From: Brucella cytisi | Lineage (GTDB): Bacteria; Pseudomonadota; Alphaproteobacteria; Rhizobiales; Rhizobiaceae | DNA length: 64,000 bases | Reading direction: 5' to 3' | Assembly: GCA_012103075.1 (NCBI GenBank) | Contig: JAAVLQ010000001.1 | Location: 1,488,001 to 1,552,000, forward strand | In this document: positions 30,014 to 41,666 of the stretch, in pieces | Numbering within the stretch: position 1 is the first letter of the stretch | How the letters are laid out: each line of letters begins with the position of its first letter | Notes under the pieces: model-generated | Database searches by the model: none | Seen by the model: the letters and a program-made list of their open reading frames with translations, nothing else | What the model was told of the DNA's origin: nothing | Program-made: the position numbers and the translations under genes

Positions 30014-30304
30014 CTATTTCAACGTGGCCTTGCCACCACTGATCGTGATCGTTTCATCGCCGGTCAACGCTTCGCGGTCCCCGTTCGGGAACGTTACGAA
30101 GCAGCCCGAGGCGCAAAATTCAACAGTTTCACCGGGCGCGACAATCATTTCGCGCTTGGAAGCGCCTTCCGTAACGACAATCGTCTGAGGGCCGCTATCA
30201 TTATTGGAAATCTGCGCGGCATAGGCGCTGCCAGTTGAAACTGCAAAACCGATTGCTGCACCAAGAACAAGCTTCCCCAAGCTGTTGGCCTGATTTCTGT
30301 TCAT
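30014..30304 (-). CDS. Conserved-looking secreted small protein, function unknown
   Basis: Ninety-six residues. The start MNRNQANSLGKLVLGAAIGF continues to AVSTGSAYAAQ, a type-I signal peptide with a likely cut after AYA. The mature part (SNNDSGPQTIVVTEGASKRE, then PGETVEFCASGCFVTFPNGD and ETITISGGKATLK) is small and contains two Cys that could form a disulfide. Looks like a periplasmic or secreted beta-rich protein. ATG 30304 is preferred over upstream in-frame starts because the signal peptide begins there. I do not recognise the family. Confidence 0.7.
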   Translation of the reverse strand: MNRNQANSLGKLVLGAAIGFAVSTGSAYAAQISNNDSGPQTIVVTEGASKREMIVAPGETVEFCASGCFVTFPNGDREALTGDETITISGGKATLK

Positions 30305-30423
30305 ACCGTCCCGACCTTTCCATCGCTCCCGCCGCGATATGTCCGATGTCGCAAGAGCCCTATTGCCCCTGTCATCCCCTTTATAGGCGGACAAAACTGA
30401 ACTGCAACTGAACGAAACGTTCA

Positions 30424-33025
30424 TCAAGCCCGGTCGTCGGCATCCTCGTCGACTTCCGGCTTCTCTGCCACGGCCTTTTTCTTCTTGGCTGATGATGACG
30501 GCTCTTTCTCCTTCTGCATCAAATCGGAAAGTTTTTCGATTTCAGGCACACTGAGCACCAGATCAGTCCTAGTAGACGACAGATGTAATCCTTCCTCATG
30601 GAAGCGCTCGACAATCTGGAATCGCAACTCATTCTTGATACCACCCGTCGCTGTGATATCGGCCACATAAGCGTAGATATCAAAAATCATCAGTGAATCG
30701 TTCATGTTCTGAAACGAAACAAACGGCTCAGGGTTCTTCAAGATCGACGGATGGCCACGAACAATTTCGAGAAGCAGCGCGTGGACCCGGCGTGGCTCCT
30801 CCGTATAAGAGGCCTGCACATTGATATCGATGCGCCCGAGCTTGTTGCGATGCGTCCAGTTGCCGACGTTACCGTTGATAAGCGTCGAATTCGGCACGAT
30901 GATCGATTGCTTCTGGAAAGTTTCCACTTCCGTCGCGCGCACGCTGATCTTCTTGACGATACCGCTGACCGTGCCGGCTTCTACCCAGTCGCCGACCTTG
31001 AACGGACGTTCGGCGAGCAGAATGAGACCAGAAACAAAATTCTGGACGATATTCTGGAGACCAAAACCGATACCGAGAGACAAACCACCGGCGATAAGGG
31101 CGGGTTCGACATATTGAACCCGGCTGCCGATACACCGACCAGAGCGGCAAGACAAAGGCCAACATAGCCTATGACTGTGCGGATTGAATTACGTACACCA
31201 GAATCGACCCGCCCGCGCGCCATAACGCTGTTGTCGAGCCAGTTCTGGAACCAGCGCGTCAGAAGATAGCCGATCACGAACAGCAGCACGCCGGTCAATA
31301 GTCCCATGAGCGAGATCGAAATATTGCCGATCTGGAAGCCGGTCATCAACTGATAGAAGGTGCTTTTAAGTTCGGCCCACTGGAAGCCGAGCTGCATCAA
31401 AACGAGCGGAATGCCGATCAAGGCAACGACGAGATTGATCAATATGCCCGCCACAAGGCCAAGCTGATCAAGGGTTGCGTCGTCGAAATGAAAACGCTCT
31501 CGCATTGCCTTGCCAATCTGGCTGGATGCGAAAGCCTGCTCTTCGGAAATTGCACGCCCAGTCAGGAAGCCCATATACATCGTAACCAGAAATGCGCCCG
31601 TCACCACGATCTGCTGCGATATGAAGCGCGCCATGCCGATATAGCCAAACAGCGCGGTCAGAATGGGTAAAAGCCCCAATATGATCAGGAATGTTCTGAA
31701 TGCGCGCGGCCATGAGCGGACAGCGCCATCCTTTTCGCGCTCAACCGGTTTCAGAAACGCAATCGCCAGAATCAGAACGCCGACCATCACCGTGGCAAGC
31801 AGGCTTTTCGCCATCGTCAGCGACAGAGGCGATGACAAAATCTGGTTGACCTTTCCGAAGAAAGAATCAAGCCCGCTTGTCAGCGCCGTGGCAGTTATCA
31901 GAAACCCCAGCACGCGTCACGGACGTGGTGCGACCGGAACCAGTCGCCACTGCGGCATATCCGAGCTGATACAGGCAGACGCCAGTCTATGAATGAAGAA
32001 AACGAGCCCAAGAACGAGAAAAAGCGACTGAATCAGAGCGGCAATATCTGTTCTCAAAACGTTGAAATAGTTCATTAAAAAGTAAGTCGTCGCCAGAAAA
32101 ACGCCCACGGCTGCGGACGGTATAACTGTAGACCAGAAAGCCACTGAGAGGCGACTTAGATAGGAGGGCGATTCGATCGTTGGATCGCGTTGATAGAGCG
32201 TTCCGAGGACGCGCCTTGCACCCAGCTGGATGACCAGCGCCGCCGCAAACGCAAAAACGCGGCAGCGAGAAATGACTTGAGCTTGAACGTACTTACAAAA
32301 CGCCACCACGACTGAACGATGCGCCAGAGTGAAACCATCTGGTTACTGGCAGCCGAAGCAACCTCTGTACCCAGCGTCGTATCGAGATTCACGCGTTGTG
32401 AAAGTGTGCGTGCAAAAGGTCTCGGCGCATGTCGCCGATCTTTGCGGACATCTGATTGACGGAAAGCGATGTGTCCTCCGTCTCACCGACAATGGCATTG
32501 ATCTCGGCCTTTTCGGCGGTCAGTCGCGCGCGTTCTTCGCTGACGATTGCCGGTTCTGGCGGCTGATCGCCAGAGGGTGCGGGGCCAAGCTGTTCCAGCC
32601 GCGTATTGATTTCAGTCAGACGCGGACGGAATGAAACGCCAGCATCCAGAAGCTTCTTTGAAAGAGAGTCCAGCTGGAGCTTGAGATTGGCCAGCGTTTC
32701 ATCATTCGAAGTGGCCTTGGGAAGCTGATCACTGATCCGTTTCGTCTGTTGCTTCAGATCGTTGATGACAGGCTTTTGTTGCTGAACAACGCTGGAAACA
32801 GGCGCTGGTGCCTGTTGCTGATCGGTGGCAGCGGGCGCTTGCTGGGCTGAGTCGTTTTGCGGAGCGGCAGCGGGCGCGGTTTGTGCCGCCGGCGGAGTCG
32901 AGGGGCTTGTTATCCTGCGCAAAGGCAGGCGCAATGCCACCCGGCGACAGAACGCCGATCAGAAGAGAAAATGCAAGAACACGAAACGTCGATGAATATG
33001 CCAATTCAATTCTGCCGTTAAACAA
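30424..33025 (-). CDS. Large MscS-type mechanosensitive channel with periplasmic coiled-coil domain (four to five frame breaks)
   Basis: About 867 residues. A signal peptide (VLAFSLLIGVLSPGGIAPAF, then AQ) is followed by a Gln/Ala/Pro-rich stretch, a helical periplasmic domain (VINDLKQQTKRISDQLPKAT and LTEINTRLEQLGPAPSG; DUF3772-like) and many membrane helices. The C-terminal MscS domain reads GGLSLGIGFGLQNIVQNFVS, LAERPFKVGDWVEAG, GIVKKISVRATEVET and IIVPNSTLINGNVGNWTH. Breaks lie near 32915, 32390, 32270, 31915 and 31105. The protein ends in a Lys/Glu tail. Such channels release solutes on hypo-osmotic shock. It diverges from the small membrane gene at 33185. Confidence 0.88.
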
Positions 33026-33184
33026 GACATGGTTTCAACATAAAGCGCCCTAAAACGGATGCAAGGCGTAGGCCGTCTACAAGATTTCACGGTGCGCAGG
33101 AAGCGGACCCATAACGTATAAGACGAGCCTTGATGCCAGTATTTCCTTGTTCGTGCGAACACAAATGATTAATGAGGATTCGCA

Positions 33185-33663
33185 ATGAGTGTGAAAAGCT
33201 GGCTCAACTCCACGGATAGAACTCTAAAGAAAGTCTTGGCGATTTGATGAAGGGCATGAAAAACACGGAACAGCACAAGCGGCATGGTTTCATGCTGTTC
33301 GTTACGTGCGTTCTGTCGTTTACGGCTTTTCTGTTTGCCGTGGATTTTTCAACGCCGGACGAAGATGTTGCCCGTGGTCACTCCGGCGGCATCGTGGCAA
33401 GACAGGTCGAAGGCACTCCGACAACCCCTGTTCGCCAGCAATCCACCCCCTCGCCGCAGCCCATGCGGGCGATCTTGATCGAAGCGATCGCAGCCAAGAT
33501 CAAAGCTGTTTACCTTGATGGCACCGGAGCAGCGCTGCCCGTGGCGGCAGTGGCTTTTGCTCTTCCAAAGTCGGCAGCAGCCAAAGCGGCGCTGAATTCC
33601 CAGCGCCTCGCAGTTTTGCAGAGATATTTTGGCTCTGCCCGTGCGCCTCCTAAAAGCGCATAA
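33185..33663 (+). CDS. Small single-pass membrane protein of unknown function (probable frame break)
   Basis: ATG 33185 has GAGGATTCGC just upstream and gives MSVKSWLNSTDRTLKKVLA, then a stop within 20 codons. Adding one base near 33240 joins it to the longer frame DLMKGMKNTEQHKRHGFM, with a helix LFVTCVLSFTAFLFAVDF and a Thr/Pro/Ser-rich tail (TPTTPVRQQSTPSPQP), ending GSARAPPKSA at 33663. I infer one protein of about 159 residues; the alternative is a short leader peptide plus a protein starting at 33247 or 33256. I do not recognise the family. Confidence 0.55.
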
Positions 33664-33780
33664 TATGCCATCCTCGAAGATTGGCTTTAACCAATCCTGA
33701 CACCATTACAAACGATGCCCGCACCGCTGCTTGATGCTTGATGAGTGGCAATTGGGGCGTACCAACCGGAACCTTAATCC

Positions 33781-36313
33781 ATGCGTACTTCCAAATGGGT
33801 GGTTGTGCTTTATAGCCTGATCGTTGCGATCGGCGTTATCATTGCCTTGCCCAACTTTTTCACCCAAAAGCAACTTGAGGCGATGCCGTCACGGTTCCCA
33901 AAGCGTCAGGTTACACTCGGCCTCGACTTGCGCGGCGGCTCGTATCTCGTGCTCGAAGTCGATGCAGCGAGCCTGAAGAAAGACCGTTTGCGCTCTCTGC
34001 TTGACGATGCCCGCAGCAAGCTGCGTGCCGAACGCATCCAGCCGCAGTCGATCCGTGCTGTCGGCGATGCGGTCGTTGTGACCATCCCTGATGCGGACCA
34101 GCGTTCCAAGGCGGAAACTGCACTTCGCACCTTGATTTCGCAGGTCAATACCAGCGGTTTCGGCACGGCGATCAACGACATAGATGTTGCCTCGAACGAC
34201 AATCAGGTACGCCTGACCCTCACCGAGGCAGGTTTCAACTATCGTCTTGATGCCGCTCTTCAGCAGAGCCTTGAAATCATCCGTCAGCGCGTCGACCGGT
34301 CGGCGTTGCAGAACCGTCCATCCAGCGCGTAGGCTCGGACCGTATCGTCGTTCAGCTTCCCGGTCTTCAAGACCCGGCGCAGCTTCGCCAGCTTCTCGGA
34401 AGCACGGCGAAAATGAGCTTCCATATGGTCGCCGATGCCAATCCGAACGACGCGCCGCCTCCGGGCGTGACCATCATGCCGGATTCCAGGATCCGAACAT
34501 CAAGTATCCGATCGAGGATCAGATCGCCCTTTCCGGCGAGCGTCTCACCGATGCGCGTGCAGGTTTCGACCAGCGCACCAACGAGCCGATCGTGTCTTTC
34601 CGTTTCGATAGCCTCGGTGCACGCCAGTTCGCGGACATTACGACGAAAAACGTCAATCGTCCGTTCGCAATCGTGCTCGATGGCAAGGTGCTAAGCGCCC
34701 CGGTCATCCGTGAACCGATCACCGGCGGCTCGGGCCAGATTTCCGGCAGCTTTACGGTTCAGGACACAGTTGTTCTTTCGGCACTCCTGCGCGCTGGCGC
34801 CCTGCCCGCTCCGCTGACCGTTATCGAAGAACGCACAGTCGGTCCCGATCTTGGCGGCGATGCCATCAAGATGGGTCTGATTACAGGTATCGTGGGCTTC
34901 GTACTCGTCGCGGTCTTCATCCAGCTCCTTTATGGCGTCTGGGGCACGATTGCCAACGTGGCGCTGTTGCTCCACACCTTGCTCACCTTCTCTGCCTTGA
35001 GCCTCATTGGCGCAACGCTGACATTGCCCGGTATCGCCGGTATCATTCTCGGTATTGGTATCGCGGTTGACGCCAATATTCTCATCAATGAACGTATCCG
35101 CGAAGAAACGCGACGCGGCCTCGGGGCCATGGCCGCGCTGGACAAGGGCTTCCATAGCGCCTTCTCCACCATTGTGGATGCGAATGTTACATCCCTGATC
35201 TCGACCTTGCTGTTGTTCACCTTCGGCACAGGCCCGGTTCGCGGCTTTGCGATCACCATGATGCTCGGTATCGCGATCTCCATGTTCACTGATGTGACGT
35301 TGGTACGCATGGTCATGGCGTGGTACGTTCGCAAGCGTAAGCTGAAGGTGCTCGTCATCGAGCCGTTCCTGAAATTCGTCCCCGAAAAGACGAATATCAG
35401 CTTCATGAATGCGCGCTTCATCGGCATTGGCGTCTCGATTGTGCTGTCTATTCTGTCCATTGGTCTGTTCTTCAAACCGGGACTGAATTACGGCATTGAC
35501 TTCAAGGGCGGCATTCAGGCGGAAATCGTCACGTCACAGCCAGCCGATCTGGCGCAACTTCGCGCCAAGCTAGGCGCACTGGGTCTTGGCGAAGTAGCGC
35601 TTCAGTCAGCCGGTAGCCCGAATGATGTCCTGATCCGCGTCCAGCGTCAGGAAGGTGGCGAGGAAGCGCAGACCGTTGCTGTCAACAAGATGCGCGAAGC
35701 CGTGACCGAGCTTGATCCCGGTGTGAAAATCGAGCGGACAGAAGTCGTTGGCCCGAAAGTCTCCGGTGAACTGGCCCGTTCAGGCTTCATCGCCGTCATC
35801 CTGTCGGCACTCGGCATGCTCATCTATCTCTGGTGGCGCTTCGAGTGGTTCTTTGCGATGGGCGCAATCATCACGCTTATCCTCGACACCACGAAGATGG
35901 TCGGCTTCTTCGCGCTGTTCCAGCTCGATTTTAACCTGACAGCCATTGCAGCGCTTCTGACCGCTATCGGTTACTCGGTAAACGATAAGGTCGTGGTTTA
36001 TGACCGCATGCGTGAAAACATGCGTCTTTATAAATCAAAGCCGCTACGCGAGATTGTCGATATGAGTATCAATCAGGTGCTCGTCCGCTGTGTTTACACA
36101 TCGATGACGACGTTCCTGTGTATGCTCCCGATGGCAATCTGGGGCGGTAGCGCGGTTCATAATTTTGCCGTGCCGATGCTGTTCGGTATCTTTATCGCTA
36201 CATCGTCGTCGATCTTCATCGCCGCTCCGATCCTGCTTCTGCTCGGCAACTGGTGGCAGCACCGCAAGGAAGCCCATCAGGCAATTGAAGACAGCGCCGC
36301 AGCGCAGAAATAA
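33781..36313 (+). CDS. secDF: SecDF, fused SecD-SecF protein translocase subunits (two frame breaks)
   Basis: Proton-driven accessory of the Sec translocon. About 844 residues containing both halves. SecD part: KRQVTLGLDLRGGSYLVLEV near residue 42, PFAIVLDGKVLSAPVIREPI, TVGPDLGGDAIKMG and GIGIAVDANILINERIREE. SecF part from about residue 545: GLNYGIDFKGGIQAEI, VVGPKVSGELARSG, ALLTAIGYSVNDKVVVYDR. Breaks are near 34299 (one base lost in RVDQVGVAEPSIQ) and near 34490. The fusion is common in Rhizobiales. A protein this important is unlikely to be truly broken, which supports sequencing error as the cause. Confidence 0.96.
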
Positions 36314-36389
36314 CCCGCTTGCCGGGCAAGGCTCAAGCTTTGCCCGGCTCCCACTTACATAATTGAAAAACCAGAGGGGAAGGCACCTG

Positions 36390-38208
36390 ATGCCCCATGA
36401 CACGCCTTTGATAGCGACAATCGTCATCGGGTTATGCGGCCTTCATCTTCGGTGCGATAGCCACCCGCCTGAAAATCTCCCCCTCGTCGGCTATCTTCTG
36501 GCCGGTGTCATTGCTGGCCCGCACACGCCCGGATTCGTCGCTGATCAGGATCTGATTCTGCAGCTAGCCGAAATTGGCGTCATCCTGCTGATGTTCGGCG
36601 TCGGCCTGCACTTTTCCCTCAAAGATCTTCTTTCCGTCAAAGCCATAGCAGTACCCGGCGCGCTCGCGCAGATTGCAGCAGCCGCAGCCCTCGGCACGGG
36701 CCTTGGGCTCGCCCTTGGTTGGGATGTACAGGCAGGTCTGGTTTTGGCCTCGCACTTTCGACCGCCAGTACCGTCGTCCTGTTGCGCGCCATGCAAGAGC
36801 GCCGCCTGATCGACACCGAACGTGGACGCATCGCAGTAGGCTGGCTGATCGTCGAAGACCTTGCCATGGTCATGGCACTGGTGTTGCTTCCGGCAGTCGC
36901 CAGTGTAACCGGCCGTGCAGAAGGCTCAGCAGCGAGTGATCCTATCGTTTCATGGCTTGGCCTCGGCATTGGCGGCATCATCCTTCTCACCATTGCCAAG
37001 GTTGTTCTGTTTGTCGCCCTGATGCTCATAGTCGGGCGTAAGGTCATACCGTGGCTTCTGAACGTCGTGGCTCAGACCGGCTCTCGCGAACTGTTTCGTC
37101 TTGGTGTGCTCGCGATTGCGCTGGGCGTCGCTTTCGGCGCAGCCCATCTGTTTGGCGTTTCCTTCGCATTGGGCGCATTCTTCGCCGGCATGGTGATGAG
37201 CGAATCCGAACTCAGCCATCGAGCCGCGGAGGAGTCCCTCCCTTGCGCGACGCTTTCGCGGTGCTGTTCTTCATCTCTGTCGGCATGTTGTTCGACCCGA
37301 TGAGTCTTCTTCGCGATCCGCTGCCCCTGCTCGGAACGCTCGCCATCATTCTGATCGGTAAATCGGTCGCAGCATTCTTCATCGTGCGCGCCTTCCGTCG
37401 CCCTGTCAGCACAGCGCTCACCATTTCGGCGAGCCTTGCGCAGATTGGTGAGTTCTCCTTCATTCTTGCGGGATTGGGCGTCAGCCTAAATCTCCTCCCG
37501 CCAGCCGGACGCGACCTCATTCTCGCAGGCGCAATCCTCTCGATTTTCCTCAACCCGGTCATGTTCATTGTCGCGGAACGGATGCGACCATGGATCGAAA
37601 AGCGAAGCAAAGGCGAAACGTCAGCCGGTGATAACACCAGTGCCGAACTCAATATTTCTGAGCCCGAGCCATTGCCGCAGACTTTGCTGACCGCACACAC
37701 GATTATCGTTGGTTACGGCCAGATCGGCGAAAGGATCGCAGCAGGATTGCAGGCAGAGACGCCTTTTCTCGTCATTGAGGATTCGTCGAAAGTCAGCGCC
37801 TCGCTCAAGGATAAAGGCATCCGGTTATTACAGGGAACGCCTCGGATTCAGATATACTGAAGGCGGCCAATCCGGTAACGGCTCGAAACCACGGTTATTG
37901 CAATACCCAACGCTTTCGAGGCTGGGCGGGTGACGGCATTGGCCAGAGCCGCCAATCCGGAAATCAGCATCGTCGTGCGGGCCTGTTCAAAGGCAGAAGC
38001 ACAATATTTGCATGATCTTGGCGCAGATTTCGTCATTCTGGGAGAAAAAGAAATCGCAGCAGCAGCCATGGCAAAGGCAATCGGAACTGAGATCAAGAGG
38101 AAAAATACCGAAACCGTTTCAGAGGAAAGCGAATTTCAGGCCGACGCATTAGGGATAATATCGGGAGATGGGTCGACCGATATCATGGGCAAAAAGGGGA
38201 TGATATGA
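36390..38208 (+). CDS. KefB/YbaL-type CPA2 cation:proton antiporter with TrkA-N domain (about six frame breaks)
   Basis: About 606 residues. MPHDTPLIATIVIGL begins a Na+/H+-exchanger-fold membrane domain with ISPLVGYLLAGVIAGPHTPG, EIGVILLMFGVGLHFSLKDL, STASTVVLLRAMQERRLID and FALGAFFAGMVMSESELSHR. The C-terminal RCK/TrkA-N domain has TIIVGYGQIGERIAAGLQAE, the NAD-binding GxGxxG motif, then a regulatory tail. The frame leaves and returns between 36436 and 36485 and breaks again near 36757, 37245, 37835 and 37893. Probably K+ or glutathione-linked efflux. The next gene starts 26 bases on. Confidence 0.88.
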
Positions 38209-38233
38209 AGCATGAAGGCATGGTGACCGGTTG

Positions 38234-39180
38234 ATGAAAGCAAAGGATTACATCTGGCCGGTCGTGGGCATTTGCGCAGTCGGTATTTCGGCTTGGCTTC
38301 TCTATCGCGAACTTCGCAGCATTTCGCTCGATGATGTTCTGGACAGTCTTTACGCCATCCGCGCCCATCATTGGGCGCTCGCGGCGGCTTCAGCACTTCT
38401 GGCCTACAGTTCGCTTGCTGGTTATGATCGCATCGCGCTGCTGCACCTCAGACGCAAGATTTTCGGCTGTTTATCGCGCTTTGCTCCTTCACCACCTACG
38501 CGCTGTCGCACAATATTGGCGCTTCAGTCGTCTCCGGTGCCGTGGTGCGCTACAGGGCCTATTCCTCTCAAGGCATGCCCGGCAGCGAGATCGCCGTCCT
38601 CATCGCTTTCTGTTCATTCACATTCATTCTTGGTGTTGTCATTACTTCCAGCGTCGTTCTCCTGCTGGAGCCGCATATTCTCATGCGCTTCAACGAGGAA
38701 CTGACACCAACCGTCTCCATCGTCATTGCGCTTTTGATGCTGGCATTCGTACTGCTTTATGTCTTCGGTAGCTGGCTGCGCCTGCGTCCGCTTCAGATCG
38801 GCAGTTTCCGTCTGGAATATCCGCGGCTGTCGGTTGTAGTGCAGCAGCTCATCGTCGCACCGCTGGAGCTGATCGGTGCCGCTGGTATCATTTATTTTGC
38901 CTTGCCAGAGGCCGGCAATCCCGGTTTCCTCATTATTCTTGGCATCTTCCCGGTCTCATTCTCTGCAGCTCTGATATCGCACGCTCCGGGCGGCCTTGGT
39001 GTTCTGGAACTCGTTTTCCTGACTGGCTTGCCGGATATGAATCAGGCCGACGTTCTGGCTGCGCTGATCGTCTTCCGTCTGCTCTACCTGCTTATCCCGT
39101 TCGCGATGTCGCTTGTGGTCGTGCTGGTCTTCGAGAAATCCCAGTTTCTCCTGCGCTGGAACGATAAACAGAGAAAATAG
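38234..39180 (+). CDS. UPF0104/YbhN-like flippase-fold membrane protein (one frame break)
   Basis: Polytopic membrane protein of about 315 residues, related to the membrane half of MprF (lysylphosphatidylglycerol synthase TM region). First helix IWPVVGICAVGISAWLLYRE, conserved ALAAASALLAYSSLAGYDRI, then after a break near 38463 FIALCSFTTYALSHNIGASV, VSGAVVRYRAYSSQGMPGSE, and near the end SHAPGGLGVLELVFLTGLP. No synthase domain is present. Such proteins often move lipids or accompany cell-envelope enzymes. It may be co-transcribed with the antiporter. Confidence 0.85.
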
Positions 39181-39343
39181 AAGCAGACAACGACGGAGCA
39201 TATTTTTCACAAAACCCGCCATAATTTGAATTTGTTTTCCTTAAAATGGCGGTCATGGCCGCCTATCTTGGAACCAGTTTCGCAAGCAGAACAAATTGCG
39301 AAATTGAACGCCCTCCCAAGGCTTTATCCAAGAGGAAAAACGC

Positions 39344-39907
39344 ATGCCTGCGACATTGATCATCCCCGGCTACAAGGGATCGGAAGCAGGCCACTGGCAG
39401 CGCCAATGGTTGCATGACGATCCGTCAGCATTGCTCGTCGAACAGGACGACTGGCACTATCCGGTGCTATCCGACTGGATGCACGCACTCGAAGCCAAAC
39501 TCGCCGAAAATCCGGGCGCCGTTCTGGTCGCCCATAGTCTCGGCTGCGCACTGGTCGCACATCTGGCCAGCCGACCGTCAGCAGCACATGTGGCGGGCGC
39601 CCTTCTCGTTGCACCTGCCGACGCGGAAACTATGGCCCGCAAGGATAGCCGTTTCCAGAGCTTTTGCCCCGCTGCCGCGCCATGAGCTGGGCTTCCCTTC
39701 CATCGTCGTGGCAAGCCGCAACGATGAATATATGAGCTTTGCCAAAGTTGAAGCCCTTTCGCACGTTTGGGGATCGGGATTTGTCGATCTCGGCGGGCCG
39801 GCCATATCAACGTAGCAAGTGGTTTCAGTCGCTGGCCGGAAGGGATTATCCTTGCATCCTCTCTTCACAGAGAACCGGTAGCCAACACGCTTTCCCAAGC
39901 AGCGTGA
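39344..39907 (+). CDS. RBBP9/YdeN-type serine hydrolase (two frame breaks)
   Basis: Small alpha/beta hydrolase of about 187 residues. MPATLIIPGYKGSEAGHWQR and the nucleophile elbow VLVAHSLGCALVAHLA (Ser in HSLG) are typical. After a break near 39665 it reads LPRHELGFPSIVVASRNDEY, holding the acid residue, and after another near 39800 GHINVASGF, holding the catalytic His. It then continues to EPVANTLSQAA and stops at 39905. AGAGGAAAAACGC precedes the ATG. Biological substrate unknown. Confidence 0.85.
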
Positions 39908-39913
39908 CCGTGA

Positions 39914-39942
39914 GAGCGGTTCCAGTCAAAATGGAACCGCTC
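39914..39942. terminator. Long hairpin GAGCGGTTCCA / TGGAACCGCTC between convergent genes
   Basis: Eleven-base perfect inverted repeat with a seven-base loop GTCAAAA, followed by CAGCTCTTTTG. It sits between the convergent hydrolase and cysW genes and so may end both transcripts. The arm sequence also occurs at 27272 and 27302, which suggests a dispersed extragenic repeat used as a terminator. Confidence 0.65.
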
Positions 39943-39956
39943 CAGCTCTTTTGTAT

Positions 39957-40790
39957 TTAAGCACCTTGCCTGCGTTCAAGCAGAACCTTCAAGACAAGTG
40001 TCAGAAGAGCGATCAAAGCGAGCGTCGAAGCCGCAGCGAATGCACCAGCGACATTATAGTCATTGAACAGTAGTTCCACCTGAAGCGGCAGCGTATTGGT
40101 CTTGCCTCGGATTGCACCCGAAACGACCGACGTTGCCCCAAACTCTCCCATCACGCGCGCATTGCAAAGCACCGCACCATAGAGCAAAGCCCATTTGATA
40201 TTGGGCAAGGTGACATAGAAGAAGGTTTGCCGGGCATTGGCGCCAAGCGTCAGAGCCGCTTCTTCTTCATCGCTCCCCTGCACTTCCATCAGCGGAATCA
40301 GTTCACGCGCCACGAAAGGTGAAGTGACGAAGAGACTGACAAGGAAGATCGCCGGAACCGTAAACATCACCTTGATGTCATAAGTTTCCAGCAATGGCCC
40401 CAGCAAACCTTGCGATCCATACAGGAGGAAGAGGTAGGTCACACCGGCCACGATGGGCGAGACCGAAAACGGTATCTCAACGAAAGTGATCAGCAACCGC
40501 CGTCCCGGAAAACGGAACTTGGTCACAAGCCATGCGACACAGACACCGAAGGCCATGTTGATCGGCACCACGACGATTGCTGTGAGAATGGTCAGCCAGA
40601 CCGCATGCAACGTATCAGGCTTCAATATTTCACCGAAGAAGACATCGGCGCCCTTGCTGAATGCGTAGGAGAAGATAATGGCCAGAGGCGCTCCAATGCA
40701 GACCACCGACAAGCCAGCCGCCAGCCAGATCAACAGATTGCGCACCGATCCGGAATTTCGTGCCTGCAGGCTTGCGCTAGCGTTCTGCAT
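39957..40790 (-). CDS. cysW: CysW, sulfate/thiosulfate ABC permease
   Basis: Inner-membrane permease of the sulfate ABC importer. Intact 277-residue frame with about six helices, starting MQNASASLQARNSGSVRNLL. Family hallmarks are FVEIPFSVSPIVAGVTYLFL, the EAA-type loop EEEAALTLGANARQTFFYVT with LPNIKWALLYGAVLC, and RVMGEFGATSVVSGAIRGKT. It overlaps cysT by 14 bases. No ATPase gene (cysA) follows it; the next gene is on the other strand. Confidence 0.95.
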   Translation of the reverse strand: MQNASASLQARNSGSVRNLLIWLAAGLSVVCIGAPLAIIFSYAFSKGADVFFGEILKPDTLHAVWLTILTAIVVVPINMAFGVCVAWLVTKFRFPGRRLLITFVEIPFSVSPIVAGVTYLFLLYGSQGLLGPLLETYDIKVMFTVPAIFLVSLFVTSPFVARELIPLMEVQGSDEEEAALTLGANARQTFFYVTLPNIKWALLYGAVLCNARVMGEFGATSVVSGAIRGKTNTLPLQVELLFNDYNVAGAFAAASTLALIALLTLVLKVLLERRQGA

Positions 40791-41599
40791 AACGAAGCTG
40801 CCTTGCTTGAATGAGATTGGTCACAAGAAGCATCACGAAAGCCGTAACGAGCATCACGAATGCAAGTGCAGCGGCTGCGGGATAGTCATACTCGTCGAGT
40901 CGGATGAAAACGAGCAACGACGTCACTTCGGTTTCAAAGGGGAGATTGCCAGAGATGAAGACAATCGAACCAAACTCACCTAGGCTGCGGGCAAAAGGAC
41001 AGCGACGAGCCTGCAAGGAAAGCTGGAAAGATGGTCGGCCAGATAATGTGTGAGAATGTCTGCGGGAGCTGGCCCCAAGGCTGCGGGCAGCTTCTTCCAC
41101 ATCAGCACTCATATCTTCAAGCACCGGCTGAACCGTGCGGATAACGAACGGGATGCTGGTGAAAAACATCGCGATCATGATGCCGAGCGGCGCATAAGCA
41201 ACCTTTATCCCGATCGGTTCAAGGAACCGTCCGAACCAGCCATTTTGGGCAAATAGCGTCACCAATGCCAGACCGGCTATGGCAGTCGGCAGCGCGAAAG
41301 GAAGATCGACGGCGGCATCGATCAGACGTTTGCCGGGAAATTCATATCGCGTCAGTACCCAAGCCAGCAGAAGACCGAACAAGCCGTTAAAAACGGTGGC
41401 CACTGCGGCTGCGCTCAAGGTGATCTTATAGGTCGCTAGCGCCCGATCTGAAGTCACAATTCTCCAGAAGTCACTCCAGCCAAGACTTGCCGTTTTCAGA
41501 ATCATGGCCAGCAGTGGCAAGGCCACGATAACAGCCAGATAAAGCAAAAGTGCAGCCGAGGGTCAGTCCAAACCCCGGCAGCACAGAATTACGTTTCAT
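40777..41599 (-). CDS. cysT: CysT (CysU), sulfate/thiosulfate ABC permease (about three frame breaks)
   Basis: Partner permease of CysW. ATG 41599 gives MKRNSVLPGFGLTLG; a break near 41560 leads into LLYLAVIVALPLLAMILK. Later: VDLPFALPTAIAGLALVTLF, RTVQPVLEDMSADVEEAARS with LGASSR. Two compensating breaks (about 41060 and 40995) hide the expected TFSHIIWPTIFPAFLAG. The frame then reads SLGEFGSIVFISGNLPFETE. About 274 residues. Lies 67 bases downstream of sbp. Confidence 0.92.
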
Positions 41600-41666
41600 G
41601 CTTAGAAGCGCCACTGGATTTTTCAAAAGCAAGGCGATCCCGTTAGGGATCGCCAGTTGGCTCTGT

